Positions 8,758 through 18,255 of a stretch of DNA of 64,000 bases are shown here, in pieces (position 1 is the stretch's first letter; the number at the start of each line of letters is the position of its first letter). Position numbers and translations under genes: made by a program. Under the pieces are notes generated by a model that was given only the letters and a program-made list of their open reading frames with translations, was not told the origin of the DNA and did no database searches. Source of the stretch: Mariniflexile fucanivorans (GTDB lineage: Bacteria; Bacteroidota; Bacteroidia; Flavobacteriales; Flavobacteriaceae); assembly GCF_004341235.1 (NCBI RefSeq), contig NZ_SLUP01000009.1:124001-188000 (forward strand). The letters run 5' to 3'.

Positions 8758-9189
8758 ATGCCAGAAAAAAAACAGCTTAAATACGATAAAGCCTACTTAA
8801 GAATAGCACAAGAATGGGGAAAACTATCCTATTGTAAACGCCGTCAAGTAGGAGCACTTATTGTAAAAGATAGAATGATTATATCAGATGGATACAACGG
8901 TACACCATCGGGGTTTGAAAATTTTTGTGAAGATGATGAAGGGTATACCAAATGGTATGTACTACACGCCGAGGCAAATGCTATTTTAAAAGTGGCGGCA
9001 TCAACACAATCCTGTAAAGGTGCAACGCTTTATATTACCATGTCACCATGTAAAGAATGTAGTAAGCTCATCCATCAAGCAGGTATTGTAAAAGTGGTAT
9101 TTCATGAGGCTTACAAAGATGATTCTGGATTGAAATTTTTGGAAAAAGCAGGAATCGAGTTAAAACAAATTGAAGAATTAGAAGCCTAA
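8758..9189 (+). CDS. dCMP deaminase family protein (ComEB-like)
   Basis: A 143-residue zinc-dependent deaminase of the cytidine/deoxycytidylate deaminase fold. The zinc-binding signature is split as usual: 'HAEANAIL' (His ligand and catalytic Glu) and 'MSPCKECSKLIHQAGI' (PCxxC). The N-terminal 'RRQVGALIVKDRMIISDGYN' is typical of dCMP deaminases, which supply dUMP for dTMP synthesis. An ATG at 8754 overlaps out of frame; 8758 is in frame. Its stop codon overlaps the start of the S41 peptidase gene (TAATG), a translational-coupling arrangement. Confidence 0.9.
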   Translation: MPEKKQLKYDKAYLRIAQEWGKLSYCKRRQVGALIVKDRMIISDGYNGTPSGFENFCEDDEGYTKWYVLHAEANAILKVAASTQSCKGATLYITMSPCKECSKLIHQAGIVKVVFHEAYKDDSGLKFLEKAGIELKQIEELEA

Positions 9190-10781
9190 TGCCATACAAA
9201 AAAAAATATTTACCATTAATAATAGGCGTCGCCATTGCTGCGGGTATTTTTATTGGAGGCAAGCTAAATTTTAGCGATGTCCCCGATAAATTATTTTCAA
9301 AAAACAGCAAAAAGGATAAGCTTAACAGACTTATAGATTACATTGATTACGATTATGTTGACGATGTGAATACAGACAGCATCGTAGATGTTACAGTAAA
9401 TGGTATTTTAGAAAACTTAGATCCGCATTCGGTGTACATTCCTAAAGAAGACATGGAAAGTGTTGCCGAAAATATGAAAGGCGATTTTGTGGGTATTGGC
9501 GTTAGTTTTTATCCGTATCGCGATTCCATTGCGGTTATTAGAGCGATAGTTGGTGGCCCAAGTGATAAAGCAGGTATAAAAGGAGGCGACCGGATTGTTA
9601 TGGCAGATGGCGACACGCTTTTTGGCAATAAATTGAAAGATGGCGAATTAGTTAAAAAACTTAAAGGTCCATTAAACAGTAAAGTCCACTTAAAAGTATT
9701 TAGAAAAGGAGAACCAAAATTGCTGAATTTTACAGTAAAACGTTCCCACATTCCTATAAAAAGTGTGGATGCGGCTTATATGCTTACCAATAAATTAGGC
9801 TATATAAAAATTAACCGATTTGCTGAAAGCACTTATAAAGAGTTTAAAACAGGTTTAGATAAATTATTGGATTTAGGCGCTACAGAATTAACACTCGATT
9901 TGCGTGATAACCCCGGTGGTTTTCTAGGCATTGCCGAAGAAATTGTAGATGAGTTTTTAGAAGAAGATAAGTTAATATTATTTACAAAAAACAAACGTGG
10001 TAGTATTGAAAAAAGCTTTGCGACCGATAAAGGCGATTTTGAAAAAGGCAAGCTTTACGTTTTGATAAATGAAAACTCAGCATCGGCAAGTGAAATTGTT
10101 GCAGGTGCATTACAAGACAACGACAAAGGAATTATTGTTGGACGTCGTTCCTACGGAAAAGGGTTAGTGCAACGCGAAATGGATTTAGGTGATGGTAGCG
10201 CGGTTCGTTTAACAGTATCACGTTATTATACTCCAACAGGACGTTCCATACAACGACCATACAGCAAAGGAAATAAAGATTATTACGATGAGTATTTTGA
10301 GAGAATTGAGAGCGGAGAGCTTTTAGATCCAGAGAAAATTCAAGTAGCCGATTCTTTAAAATATAAAACCCCAAAAGGGAAAATTGTATATGGCGGAGGC
10401 GGTATTATTCCAGACTTATTCGTGCCCATTGATAGCGGTATGCAAAACGAAACATTATCCATTTTACAGCGACGAGGTTTTATTGGGTATTTTATTTTTG
10501 AAACTCTAGAGAAAAACAGAAAAATATATCAAGGTATTTCACGACAGGACTTCATTGATAAGTTTGAAGTTAGTGAAGCTATGGTTTATGAATTTCAAGA
10601 GTATTTAAACAAAAGAAACGAGTCTCAATTAACTTTTGTGGCTTACCACGAAGAGGTAAAGCAATATTTAAAAGCAACATTGGCCGATCAGCTTTATGGC
10701 TTAGGTGCGTTTGAAGAAGTATTTAATCAGCATGATCTTATGATTGAAGAGGTTATTGAGTTGAGTAAGGGAAAAAAATAA
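9189..10781 (+). CDS. S41 family C-terminal processing peptidase (CtpA/Prc type)
   Basis: A 530-residue membrane-anchored periplasmic protease. An N-terminal transmembrane segment (about residues 8-24) precedes a PDZ domain (about 85-175, with 'DKAGIKGGDRIVMADGD'). The S41 catalytic domain has the Ser-Lys dyad: the nucleophile region 'NSASASEIVAGALQD' (Ser297/299/301) and 'GRRSYGKGLVQ' with Lys324. 'LDLRDNPGGFLGIAEEIVDE' is the conserved oxyanion-region segment. An extra C-terminal region of about 130 residues follows. It overlaps the dCMP deaminase gene by one base, so the two are probably cotranscribed, without an obvious functional link. Confidence 0.93.
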   Translation: MPYKKKYLPLIIGVAIAAGIFIGGKLNFSDVPDKLFSKNSKKDKLNRLIDYIDYDYVDDVNTDSIVDVTVNGILENLDPHSVYIPKEDMESVAENMKGDFVGIGVSFYPYRDSIAVIRAIVGGPSDKAGIKGGDRIVMADGDTLFGNKLKDGELVKKLKGPLNSKVHLKVFRKGEPKLLNFTVKRSHIPIKSVDAAYMLTNKLGYIKINRFAESTYKEFKTGLDKLLDLGATELTLDLRDNPGGFLGIAEEIVDEFLEEDKLILFTKNKRGSIEKSFATDKGDFEKGKLYVLINENSASASEIVAGALQDNDKGIIVGRRSYGKGLVQREMDLGDGSAVRLTVSRYYTPTGRSIQRPYSKGNKDYYDEYFERIESGELLDPEKIQVADSLKYKTPKGKIVYGGGGIIPDLFVPIDSGMQNETLSILQRRGFIGYFIFETLEKNRKIYQGISRQDFIDKFEVSEAMVYEFQEYLNKRNESQLTFVAYHEEVKQYLKATLADQLYGLGAFEEVFNQHDLMIEEVIELSKGKK

Positions 10782-10971
10782 TATTTTTACTCTTTATTTA
10801 TATCACTTTGAAATTTGACGACTTTTGTTTTTATTGCATTTCTCAAATTCTTAACGGCAAATAAATATCAATTACTATTTCAAATTATAAACAGATTTTT
10901 TGTTTTAATTAACTATTACCCAAAATTTTACGCAACCATTTGTAAAAGTCAACATCTATAAATAAAAACAA

Positions 10972-11412
10972 ATGATAAACATAAAAAAATTTGGAATAGC
11001 ATTTTTATTTACATTTATATTATTAGGATGTGATAGTAATAGTGCCAATATAGAATTGGATAATGATAACCCAATAATAGGAAATTGGAAATTAGTTGAA
11101 TAGTACATTAGTGTTGGAGGCCCGCAATATTTGGTTACAATAGACAATGGAGAAGAATTTAAATTTTCCAAAAACGGAACTTTTACTTCAACTAAATATT
11201 CTAAATGTTCAGGAGGTAATTTCTCAATTGAATCCGATGAATTAAGATTAAAGTATAATTGTAAAGGATTTACAACTGGAATTGAAAATACTGAAGGATA
11301 TATAACATATAAAATAACATACGAATCATATAATTTAATTATGATCCCAACTAGTGTAATTTGTACAGAAGGATGTAGTTATATTTATAAAAAGGTATCT
11401 GACAAACAATAA
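10972..11412 (+). pseudogene. Lipocalin-like lipoprotein gene broken by an in-frame TAG
   Basis: An ATG at 10972 opens a frame with a lipoprotein signal peptide ending 'FILLGC' (Cys20), then 'NPIIGNWKLVE'. The frame is stopped by TAG at 11101-11103, codon 44. The same frame continues open to 11412 with 'YISVGGPQYLVTIDNG', 'EFKFSKNGTFTST' and a cysteine-containing beta-rich C-terminus. Small lipocalin-like lipoproteins of Bacteroidota often have a Trp after 'WKLV(E)', so the TAG probably arose from TGG by one substitution. I infer a recent nonsense mutation, since no frameshift is needed. Readthrough or a base-call error cannot be excluded. Confidence 0.7.
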
Positions 11413-11438
11413 AAACTGTTTGCGACTCTTGTAGTTAG

Positions 11439-11633
11439 TTATCTTCCATAATTGGAAACGATATTAATAATTTAGTTATAAATCCTGGAATTGGTAGAGT
11501 TCGAGATGAAATAAAAATAGGTTTGTATAGTATTTCAGAACAAGAGCATACTGTTTTTTACAGAATTCAAGAAAAACATCTTAGAATTGTCAGGGTACTT
11601 CATGGAAGTAAAGACATTTCCAAACATTTTTAG
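11439..11633 (+). pseudogene. Remnant of a ParE/RelE-family toxin gene
   Basis: The frame ending at TAG 11631-11633 encodes about 60 residues with the C-terminal features of ParE toxins: 'NPGIGRVRDEIKIGLYS' followed by 'TVFYRIQEKHLRIVRVLHGS' and 'KDISKHF'. A stop in the same frame at 11436-11438 and the lack of a start codon show that the N-terminal third is missing. No ParD-like antitoxin gene is next to it. It sits directly behind the broken lipoprotein gene, so this 700-base patch looks like decaying accessory DNA. Confidence 0.75.
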
Positions 11634-11687
11634 CCAAAATAGATAGTTTCCTTTGCCACTTTGTGTCTTTGCAGCTTTGAAACTTTT

Positions 11688-12293
11688 TCAACCAATCTTA
11701 TCATGCACCTTCACATGTTTCCCATCATTCCAAAGGGTTAAAATATCAGTCGCTACTTGTGCACCACTACCGGCGCAAATAGCAAATTGACTACGCCAAC
11801 CTGCTAAAGAACCTGCTACATACAGGTTTTCTTCAATTAAATGGTCTGTGTTTTTTAACCAAATACGGTCTTTTTCAATGTTTGATCTAGGGTGAGGCTC
11901 AATGAATTTCTCTAAACCTTTAATAGTCATTAAATTGGTATAACCAACAGCAACAACCGCTATTTTGGTTTTATAAATAAGTTTGTTCGTTTCAATAGTA
12001 AAACCATCTTTATGTTTTAAAATATCTAAAACCTTTTCGTTATCAATCTGTTCAACATGTGGGTATAAAGCTTTTAATTGCGCTTTACCACTTTCTAAAA
12101 TAGACGCACCCGTTGTTCGTGGTGCCAAACCTAGTACATTATTAAATAAAGCGGTTTGTAAATGTGAGGTTTTTTGATGCACAATAATGCCAATGCGTTT
12201 GTTTTCAGCAAAAGGCTTACCATGGGCAGATCCTAAAACTAAAGCACATTGTAAACCTGCGGCACCACCACCTATTATTAAGGCATCAAACAT
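11688..12293 (-). CDS. Small NAD(P)/FAD-dependent oxidoreductase (thioredoxin reductase-like fold)
   Basis: A 201-residue flavoprotein. The N-terminal FAD-binding Rossmann motif 'ALIIGGGAAGLQCALVLG' is at residues 4-21. A C-terminal FAD-contact segment 'EENLYVAGSLAGWRSQFAIC' resembles the end of thioredoxin-reductase-like proteins. It is much shorter than thioredoxin reductase (about 310) and has no CxxC pair and no separate NADPH domain. It may therefore oxidise a small substrate or depend on a partner. Its start overlaps the stop of the upstream 67-residue membrane protein gene by one base (TAATG), so the two are translationally coupled. Confidence 0.8.
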   Translation of the reverse strand: MFDALIIGGGAAGLQCALVLGSAHGKPFAENKRIGIIVHQKTSHLQTALFNNVLGLAPRTTGASILESGKAQLKALYPHVEQIDNEKVLDILKHKDGFTIETNKLIYKTKIAVVAVGYTNLMTIKGLEKFIEPHPRSNIEKDRIWLKNTDHLIEENLYVAGSLAGWRSQFAICAGSGAQVATDILTLWNDGKHVKVHDKIG

Positions 12294-12496
12294 TAACGGC
12301 GTCCTTTTACTTTTTCTTCGATGCGTTTAGAAATTCTAAGGATAGTCATTAATGCAATAGCACAAAGTCCTGCTAAAATAGTGATTAAAGCAATAATACT
12401 TTCGCCTTCAAAAGGTGCTTCAAAATTTACTTTTGTAAAGTTAAAAACAATAAGTGCTAAGGCAAGTACACTAATTATGATAGTTATAATTTTCAT
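12293..12496 (-). CDS. Small two-helix membrane protein of unknown function
   Basis: A 67-residue protein with two hydrophobic segments (about residues 3-20 and 34-52) and a basic C-terminal tail ending KRIEEKVKGRR. It is the middle gene of a minus-strand cluster, MarC - this gene - flavoprotein, with a 10-base gap upstream and a one-base overlap downstream. That tight packing supports it as a real gene. The family is not recognised. Confidence 0.65.
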   Translation of the reverse strand: MKIITIIISVLALALIVFNFTKVNFEAPFEGESIIALITILAGLCAIALMTILRISKRIEEKVKGRR

Positions 12497-12506
12497 CTAT
12501 AAAGGG

Positions 12507-13094
12507 TTAAATAATTTCAAATAAGGCTTTAATATTGTGGGCGAACAGTTTCACAGCAATGGCTAATAACACTACGCCAAACACTTTTCTAACAATGCTA
12601 ATACCGTTTTGCCCTAAAAAACGTTCAATGGTTTTAGATGTTTTCAAAACAATAAAAATAACAATAACGTTCAATATAATGGCAATTATAATGTTTTCTA
12701 TTTTGAATTCGGCTCTTAACGAAAGTAAGGTTGTTAAACTTCCTGGGCCTGCAATAAGCGGAAAAGCTAACGGAAATACCGAAGCTGTATCCGATGTATA
12801 TTCTTCATGTTTATATAGCGTAATGCCTAAAATCATTTCTAAAGCAATAAAAAACAAAATAAACGATCCTGCTACCGCAAAAGAGTTTACGTCAATACCA
12901 ATAAGTTTTAAAATGCTATTTCCTAAAAATAAAAAAGATATCATGATAACTCCCGAAATAATAGCAGCTTTCCTACTGTTAATATTTCCTACTTTTTTTC
13001 GTAAATCAATTATGATAGGAATATTGCCAACAATATCAACTACGGCAAATAATACCATAAAAGCAGTAAATATTTCTTTAAAATTAAGTTGCAT
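12507..13094 (-). CDS. MarC family integral membrane protein
   Basis: A 195-residue inner-membrane protein of the MarC/UPF0056 family with six predicted membrane segments. Family landmarks are 'FAVVDIVGNIPIIIDLRKK' near the start, 'FFIALEMILGI' and 'PLAFPLIAGPGSLTTLL', the conserved second-repeat segment. The family's function is unresolved; an early link to multiple antibiotic resistance was not upheld. The ATG at 13094 (MQLNFKEIF) is chosen over an upstream ATG at 13121 because a -7 element at 13119-13126 would place the transcript start downstream of that ATG. It heads the three-gene minus cluster. Confidence 0.9.
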   Translation of the reverse strand: MQLNFKEIFTAFMVLFAVVDIVGNIPIIIDLRKKVGNINSRKAAIISGVIMISFLFLGNSILKLIGIDVNSFAVAGSFILFFIALEMILGITLYKHEEYTSDTASVFPLAFPLIAGPGSLTTLLSLRAEFKIENIIIAIILNVIVIFIVLKTSKTIERFLGQNGISIVRKVFGVVLLAIAVKLFAHNIKALFEII

Positions 13095-13118
13095 GCGTGT
13101 GCTTTTAATATTTTGTTG

Positions 13119-13126
13119 CAAAAGTA
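13119..13126 (-). promoter_or_regulatory. -7 element for the marC cluster; decides the marC start
   Basis: On the minus strand the sequence reads TACTTTTG, an exact TAnnTTTG match 24 bases before the ATG at 13094. The longer possible reading frame from 13121 overlaps this element, which argues against that start. Confidence 0.55.
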
Positions 13127-13171
13127 TAAGATTGGATACAATATATATAGCATAAAAAGCTAAAGTTTAGT

Positions 13172-13179
13172 TATTTTTG
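13172..13179 (+). promoter_or_regulatory. -7 element of the DUF3109 gene
   Basis: TATTTTTG lies 23 bases before the ATG at 13203. It stands back to back with the marC promoter, about 45 bases away. No clear TTG lies at the -33 position. Confidence 0.5.
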
Positions 13180-13202
13180 CCCTTCATAAGATATTTAAAA
13201 AT

Positions 13203-13766
13203 ATGTTTCAATTAGGCAAAACCATCGTTTCAGAAGATATTATTGAAAAGGATTTTATGTGCAATTTATCGGCATGTAAAGGCGCTTGTTGTATAGATGG
13301 AGATGCCGGTGCCCCTTTAGAAAAAGAGGAAGCTGATATTTTAAAAGAAATTTATCCGAAAGTGAAACCTTTTTTGCGAAAAGAAGGCATTAAAGCGATT
13401 GAATCTCAAGGAGTGTATATAACCTCTGAAGATGGCGATTTAGAAACACCTTTAATTAATGGTGCCGATTGTGCTTATGTTATTTTTGATGAAAAAAAAG
13501 TAGCACTTTGTGCTATTGAAGAAGCCTATAACCAAGGTGAAATTTCTTGGAAAAAACCAGTTTCATGCCATTTGTATCCTGTAAGAGTGCAAGATTATTC
13601 CGAATTTTCCGCGGTCAATTATCATAAATGGGAAATTTGCGACGATGCCTGCACATTGGGGAAAGAATTACAAATTCCCGTTTATAAATTTGTAAAAGAA
13701 GCGTTGATTCGAAAGTTTGGAGCCGACTGGTATGCCGAATTAGAAAAGGTTGCTAACAAGTTGTAA
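13203..13766 (+). CDS. DUF3109 family cysteine-rich protein
   Basis: A 187-residue protein of the DUF3109 family, common in Bacteroidota. It has an N-terminal cysteine cluster 'CNLSACKGACCIDGDAGAP' (about residues 20-38). Further conserved Cys are in 'GADCAYVIF', 'ALCAIEEAY', 'SCHLYPVR' and 'CDDACTLGK'. The pattern resembles metal- or iron-sulfur-binding YkgJ-type proteins, so metal binding is likely, but no function is established. It is transcribed alone, divergent from marC. Confidence 0.88.
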   Translation: MFQLGKTIVSEDIIEKDFMCNLSACKGACCIDGDAGAPLEKEEADILKEIYPKVKPFLRKEGIKAIESQGVYITSEDGDLETPLINGADCAYVIFDEKKVALCAIEEAYNQGEISWKKPVSCHLYPVRVQDYSEFSAVNYHKWEICDDACTLGKELQIPVYKFVKEALIRKFGADWYAELEKVANKL

Positions 13767-14055
13767 TAACAAAAAATTAACGTCTAAAACACCTATAAAA
13801 TAAGGGTTTTAAAATTAAAAATCTATATTTTTTCTGTAAACTTTTCAATTTTTGAAAAAAGTTAAATAATTGTAAATCAATTTATTAATCTTTTTAATTT
13901 GTAAACTTCTCATACTAAGTGTTTTTGGTAATTGTTAAAAACTTCTTGACAATGTTTATAACTAAACCTTTCATTTTTAACATCATTTTTGAATCTTTGT
14001 TGTTCCCGAATTGACAATTTTTTTCGTCTAACTTAAATTAAAAATAAGAACAACA

Positions 14056-15036
14056 ATGTCTCAGTCTATCGAACCCATTTTACAAGAAAACAAAGATCGT
14101 TTTGTTATTTTTCCTATTCAACATCATGATATTTGGGAATGGTATAAAAAATCGGAGGCTAGCTTTTGGACCGCAGAAGAAATTGATTTACATCAAGATC
14201 TTACAGACTGGAAAAATAAATTAAATGATGACGAGCGTTATTTCATAAAACACATTTTAGCATTTTTTGCAGCTAGTGATGGTATTGTTAATGAAAATTT
14301 AGCTGAAAACTTTGTAAACGAAGTACAGTATAGTGAAGCGAAATTTTTCTACGGGTTTCAAATCATGATGGAAAACATCCACAGTGAAACCTATTCGCTT
14401 TTAATTGATACGTATGTAAAAGACGAAAAAGAAAAAGACTTATTGTTCAATGCCATTGACAATTTTCCTGCCATTAAGAAAAAAGCAGATTGGGCACTAA
14501 AATGGATTGAATCTCCAAGTTTTGCAGAGCGTTTAATTGCATTTGCAGCGGTTGAAGGTATTTTCTTTTCGGGTGCATTTTGTTCTATTTTCTGGTTGAA
14601 GAAAAGAGGCTTGATGCCAGGATTAACATTTTCAAACGAATTAATATCTCGTGATGAAGGGGTGCATGCCGATTTTGCAGTGCATTTACACAATAAACAT
14701 TTAGTAAATAAAGTGCCAAAAGCTAGAATTAAAGAAATTTTGGTAGATGCGTTAAATATTGAACGTGAGTTTATTACGGAGTCATTGCCAGCGAGTTTAA
14801 TTGGTATGAATGCTAAATTAATGTCACAATATTTAGAGTTTGTAACCGACAGATTATTAAGTGAATTGGATTGCGAAAAAGTATACAACACATCCAATCC
14901 ATTTGATTTTATGGATATGATTTCGTTACAAGGAAAAACCAATTTCTTTGAAAAACGTGTGTCTGAATATCAAAAAGCAGGTGTTCTTAACAAAGAAGAA
15001 GACAAAGATAAATTTACTTTCGATGCCGATTTTTAA
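14056..15036 (+). CDS. nrdB: Class Ia ribonucleotide reductase, beta (radical) subunit
   Basis: A 326-residue subunit that houses the diiron-tyrosyl radical used to make deoxyribonucleotides. Metal ligands and radical site line up with mouse R2 at a constant offset of 64 in the first half: Asp75 ('AASDG'), Glu106 and His109 ('MMENIHSE'), radical Tyr113 ('ETYSLL'). The second ligand set is Glu167 ('[10 protein letters not shown]'), Glu201 and His204 ('RDEGVHADF'). All are present, so this is a tyrosyl-radical enzyme rather than the class Ic type. The C-terminal tail, which docks into the alpha subunit, ends FTFDADF. nrdA follows 224 bases downstream. Confidence 0.97.
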   Translation: MSQSIEPILQENKDRFVIFPIQHHDIWEWYKKSEASFWTAEEIDLHQDLTDWKNKLNDDERYFIKHILAFFAASDGIVNENLAENFVNEVQYSEAKFFYGFQIMMENIHSETYSLLIDTYVKDEKEKDLLFNAIDNFPAIKKKADWALKWIESPSFAERLIAFAAVEGIFFSGAFCSIFWLKKRGLMPGLTFSNELISRDEGVHADFAVHLHNKHLVNKVPKARIKEILVDALNIEREFITESLPASLIGMNAKLMSQYLEFVTDRLLSELDCEKVYNTSNPFDFMDMISLQGKTNFFEKRVSEYQKAGVLNKEEDKDKFTFDADF

Positions 15037-15260
15037 TCATTAAAATCAATCAAAAGTAAAACTTTCTATAATTTATAAGGGTGTTGTTCTCATGCCCTTT
15101 CACTGAACTGGTTTCAGTAAAATGAGAAATAAACCAATTTTTATTAATCCAGCTGAACCCCTAAGCACTAATCCTAATTTATTAATTAGATAGTATTTGG
15201 AATAATATATGAACCGTTTTTCTGAAGGTGTATCAGGAAAACTTAAAAAAAGTGTAAAAT

Positions 15261-17738
15261 ATGTATGTAATAAAAAGAGACGGCAGAAAAGAACAAATCA
15301 TGTTCGATAAAATCACTGCAAGAGTGCGTAAATTGTGTTACGGATTAAATGAATTAGTAGATCCGTTAAAGGTAACCATGCGTGTTATTGAAGGTTTATA
15401 CGATGGTGTAACAACTAGCGAACTTGATAATTTAGCTGCTGAAATTGCTGCAACCATGACAACGGCACATCCAGATTATGCCCGTTTAGCCGCCAGAATT
15501 TCTGTTTCTAACTTACATAAAAACACAAAAAAGACATTCAGTGAGGTTATGCACGACCTTTACACATACGTGAACCCAAGAACAGGTAAAGATGCACCGC
15601 TTTTAGCCGATGACGTTTACGAGGTTATCATGAAAAATAAAGATGTTTTAGATTCTACTATCATCTATAACCGCGATTTTGGCTACGATTATTTTGGTTT
15701 TAAAACCTTAGAACGTTCATATCTTTTAAAGTTGAACGGAGTTATTGCTGAACGTCCGCAACACATGTTAATGCGTGTAGCTGTAGGTATTCATTTAAAC
15801 GATATGGAATCGGTTATTGAAACTTACGAGTTGATGTCTAAAAAGTTTTTTACGCACGCTACACCAACACTTTTCAATTCAGGTACACCAAAACCACAAA
15901 TGTCGTCTTGTTTTCTATTAACTATGAAAGAAGATAGTATAGATGGCATTTACGATACATTAAAACAAACCGCTAAAATTTCGCAATCTGCAGGGGGTAT
16001 TGGTTTGGCTATACACAACATTCGTGCAACAGGAAGTTATATTGCAGGCACCAATGGTACCTCAAACGGAATTGTACCAATGCTAAAAGTTTTTAACGAC
16101 ACAGCACGTTATGTGGATCAAGGTGGTGGAAAACGTAAAGGAAGTTTTGCGATGTATATTGAAACATGGCATGCCGATATTATGGACTTCTTAGATTTGA
16201 AAAAGAACCATGGTAAAGAAGAAATGCGTGCACGCGATTTATTTTATGCGATGTGGATTTCAGATTTATTCATGAAACGTGTTGAAGAAGACGGAAAGTG
16301 GACTTTAATGTGCCCCAACGAATGTCCAGGAATGGATGAGGTACACAGCGACGCTTTTGAAGCTTTATATTTAAAATATGAAGCAGAAGGAAAAGGTAGA
16401 AAAACCATTAAAGCACGAGAACTTTGGGAGAAAATATTAGAATCTCAAATTGAAACGGGTACACCATACATGTTGTATAAAGATGCTGCAAACCGCAAAT
16501 CGAACCAACAAAATTTAGGAACCATCCGTTCTTCAAATTTATGTACAGAAATTATGGAGTACACCTCCCCAGATGAGGTTGCTGTTTGTAATTTAGCATC
16601 CATAGCATTACCTATGTTTGTTAAAAATGGAGAGTTCGACCATAAAGAATTATTCCGTATTACAAAACGTGTTACAAAAAACTTAAACCGAGTTATTGAT
16701 AGAAATTACTACCCAGTAATAGAAGCCGAAAACTCAAATATGCGTCATCGTCCTATTGGATTAGGAGTGCAAGGGTTGGCAGATACCTTTATCCAATTAC
16801 GCATGCCTTTTACAAGTGAGGAAGCCAAAAAGTTAAATCAAGATATTTTTGAAACGCTTTATTTTGCTGCAGTTACTGCCAGTATGGAAGAAGCTAAGGC
16901 AGATGGACCATACCAATCATACGAAGGTTCTCCAATAAGCAAAGGTCAATTTCAACACAATCTTTGGAATTTGAAAGATGAAGACTTAAGCGGTATGTGG
17001 GAATGGGATAAGCTGCGTAAACAAGTATTAAAACACGGGGTGCGTAATTCACTTTTAGTAGCACCAATGCCAACAGCTTCAACCTCTCAAATTTTAGGAA
17101 ATAATGAATGTTTTGAACCTTATACATCAAATATTTACACACGCCGTGTATTATCGGGTGAGTTTATTGTGGTAAACAAACACTTATTAGAAGATTTAGT
17201 GGAATTAGGCTTATGGAACGATAGCTTAAAACAAGACATTATGAGAGCTAATGGCTCGGTTCAAGGCATTGATATCATTCCACAAGATATAAAAGAACTT
17301 TACAAAACCGTTTGGGAATTAAGTATGAAAGATATTATCGATATGTCTCGCCAACGTGGGTATTTTATCGATCAGTCACAATCGCTTAACCTGTTTATGG
17401 AAGGTGCTACCATGGCCAAATTAACCTCTATGCACTTTTACGCTTGGAAAAGCGGCTTAAAAACTGGTATGTATTACTTACGTACCAAGAGTGCGGTTGA
17501 TGCTATTAAATTCACGCTACAAACTTCTAAAAAAGAAGAACCAATAGCCGAAGAAACTATCGTAAATCAAGATATAGAACAAGAACAGAAAAAACATATT
17601 GCAGAAGCAAATGCCGCAAAATTCGCTAAGAAACAACAAGCTGTTGAAGTTGAGCCTATGAGTGCTGATGAAATGAAAGCATTAATAGCGCAAGCTAAAG
17701 CTGGTGAGGGGGATGATTGCCTTATGTGTGGGTCTTAA
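15261..17738 (+). CDS. nrdA: Class Ia ribonucleotide reductase, alpha (catalytic) subunit
   Basis: An 825-residue enzyme that reduces ribonucleoside diphosphates. An N-terminal ATP-cone ('[20 protein letters not shown]', residues 1-20, to about 90) suggests allosteric activity control by ATP/dATP. The catalytic barrel contains '[16 protein letters not shown]' (substrate-site Cys), '[15 protein letters not shown]', '[11 protein letters not shown]' with the thiyl-radical Cys in the NxCxE motif, and '[19 protein letters not shown]'. The C-terminal tail ends DDCLMCGS, the CxxC pair that is re-reduced by thioredoxin. It lies downstream of nrdB, the beta-then-alpha order. Confidence 0.97.
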   Translation: MYVIKRDGRKEQIMFDKITARVRKLCYGLNELVDPLKVTMRVIEGLYDGVTTSELDNLAAEIAATMTTAHPDYARLAARISVSNLHKNTKKTFSEVMHDLYTYVNPRTGKDAPLLADDVYEVIMKNKDVLDSTIIYNRDFGYDYFGFKTLERSYLLKLNGVIAERPQHMLMRVAVGIHLNDMESVIETYELMSKKFFTHATPTLFNSGTPKPQMSSCFLLTMKEDSIDGIYDTLKQTAKISQSAGGIGLAIHNIRATGSYIAGTNGTSNGIVPMLKVFNDTARYVDQGGGKRKGSFAMYIETWHADIMDFLDLKKNHGKEEMRARDLFYAMWISDLFMKRVEEDGKWTLMCPNECPGMDEVHSDAFEALYLKYEAEGKGRKTIKARELWEKILESQIETGTPYMLYKDAANRKSNQQNLGTIRSSNLCTEIMEYTSPDEVAVCNLASIALPMFVKNGEFDHKELFRITKRVTKNLNRVIDRNYYPVIEAENSNMRHRPIGLGVQGLADTFIQLRMPFTSEEAKKLNQDIFETLYFAAVTASMEEAKADGPYQSYEGSPISKGQFQHNLWNLKDEDLSGMWEWDKLRKQVLKHGVRNSLLVAPMPTASTSQILGNNECFEPYTSNIYTRRVLSGEFIVVNKHLLEDLVELGLWNDSLKQDIMRANGSVQGIDIIPQDIKELYKTVWELSMKDIIDMSRQRGYFIDQSQSLNLFMEGATMAKLTSMHFYAWKSGLKTGMYYLRTKSAVDAIKFTLQTSKKEEPIAEETIVNQDIEQEQKKHIAEANAAKFAKKQQAVEVEPMSADEMKALIAQAKAGEGDDCLMCGS

Positions 17739-17762
17739 GGTATTCGTTTAAAATACCTAAAT

Positions 17763-17902
17763 AAAAGAGGCTATCTGAAAAGTGTATTGTATTTACTTTG
17801 TAAGGTTGAGCTTGTCGAAACTGATATTGATTATCAGTAAGTCAAAATATTTCGACAGGCTCAATATGACACAGAATTACACTTTTCAGACAGCCTCTTT
17901 TT
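17763..17902. terminator. Long terminator hairpin containing a palindromic repeat
   Basis: The outer arms AAAAGAGGCTATCTGAAAAG (from 17763) and CTTTTCAGACAGCCTCTTTT (to 17902) pair almost perfectly. They form a convergent terminator between nrdA and ppnP. Inside it lies a second inverted repeat, GGTTGAGCTTGTCGAAA (17804-17820) against TTTCGACAGGCTCAATATG. The inner part shares its core with a repeat at 27751-27811. Confidence 0.8.
17804..17870. repeat. Dispersed palindromic element, copy 1 (core TTGAGCTTGTCGAA)
   Basis: Left arm 17804-17820 and right arm 17850-17870 share the core TGAGC(T/C)TGTCGAA with the element at 27751-27811. Both copies are intergenic and form a stem-loop, as expected for REP-like elements. 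This copy sits inside the nrdA terminator hairpin. Confidence 0.7.
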
Positions 17903-17922
17903 ATGCAGAAGTGTCAACACTG

Positions 17923-18204
17923 TTATTTATATTGACATAAATAAGATGTTTGTGTAGATACTTTAACTTGAAATTTTTTGTTGGCATCTATTTCATAAGC
18001 TTCACCAGCCTTATAGGTAACCCACTCCGAGTTACCAGGTAATTTAACAGTCATTTCACCTTCAATAACACGCATGGTTTCATGTTTAGAAGTCCCAAAT
18101 TCATACTCTCCAGGGTTCATAACACCTAAAGTAGAATTACCTGTAGCCGTTGTATAGCCTAAAGATTTTACATTACTATCAAAATACTCGTTTGCTGAAA
18201 TCAT
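17923..18204 (-). CDS. ppnP: Pyrimidine/purine nucleoside phosphorylase
   Basis: A 93-residue cupin-fold protein (PpnP, former DUF1255), close to the 94 residues of the E. coli enzyme. It phosphorolyses diverse nucleosides to base plus ribose-1-phosphate. Family segments visible are 'VKSLGYTTATGNSTLGVM', 'NPGEYEFGTSKHETMRVIEG' and 'VTYKAGEAYEIDANKKF'. It is transcribed alone on the minus strand from a promoter that overlaps the hairpin at 18250-18284. It converges on nrdA, another nucleotide-metabolism gene, although they are not cotranscribed. Confidence 0.93.
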   Translation of the reverse strand: MISANEYFDSNVKSLGYTTATGNSTLGVMNPGEYEFGTSKHETMRVIEGEMTVKLPGNSEWVTYKAGEAYEIDANKKFQVKVSTQTSYLCQYK

Positions 18205-18226
18205 TTTATTTTTATTTAAATTTATA

Positions 18227-18255
18227 CAAAAGTAAATAATTTAGAGAAACCACAA
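18227..18255 (-). promoter_or_regulatory. Promoter of ppnP
   Basis: On the minus strand a TTG (18255-18253) is separated by 18 bases from TACTTTTG (18234-18227), matching the Bacteroidota vegetative promoter. The -33 part lies in one arm of the hairpin 18250-18284. Confidence 0.65.

Noticed and set aside
13094-13121. Longer MarC reading frame starting at 13121
   Set aside because: It would start on top of the -7 element and adds nine residues (MQQNIKSTR) not typical of the family.
12535-13155. Long open frame (206 codons) on the plus strand opposite marC
   Set aside because: It is antisense to a clear MarC gene. The translation is rich in Ile, Met, Lys and Asn with no recognisable domain, so it is a shadow frame.
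13767-14055. NrdR box or riboswitch upstream of nrdB
   Set aside because: No ACAC(A/T)ATAT-type repeat pair or conserved riboswitch fold was seen. The region is AT-rich with only a one-mismatch -7 sequence (AATCTTTG).
14391-14942. Open frame of 183 codons on the minus strand inside nrdB
   Set aside because: nrdB is certain from its metal ligands. The antisense frame is a by-product of codon bias.
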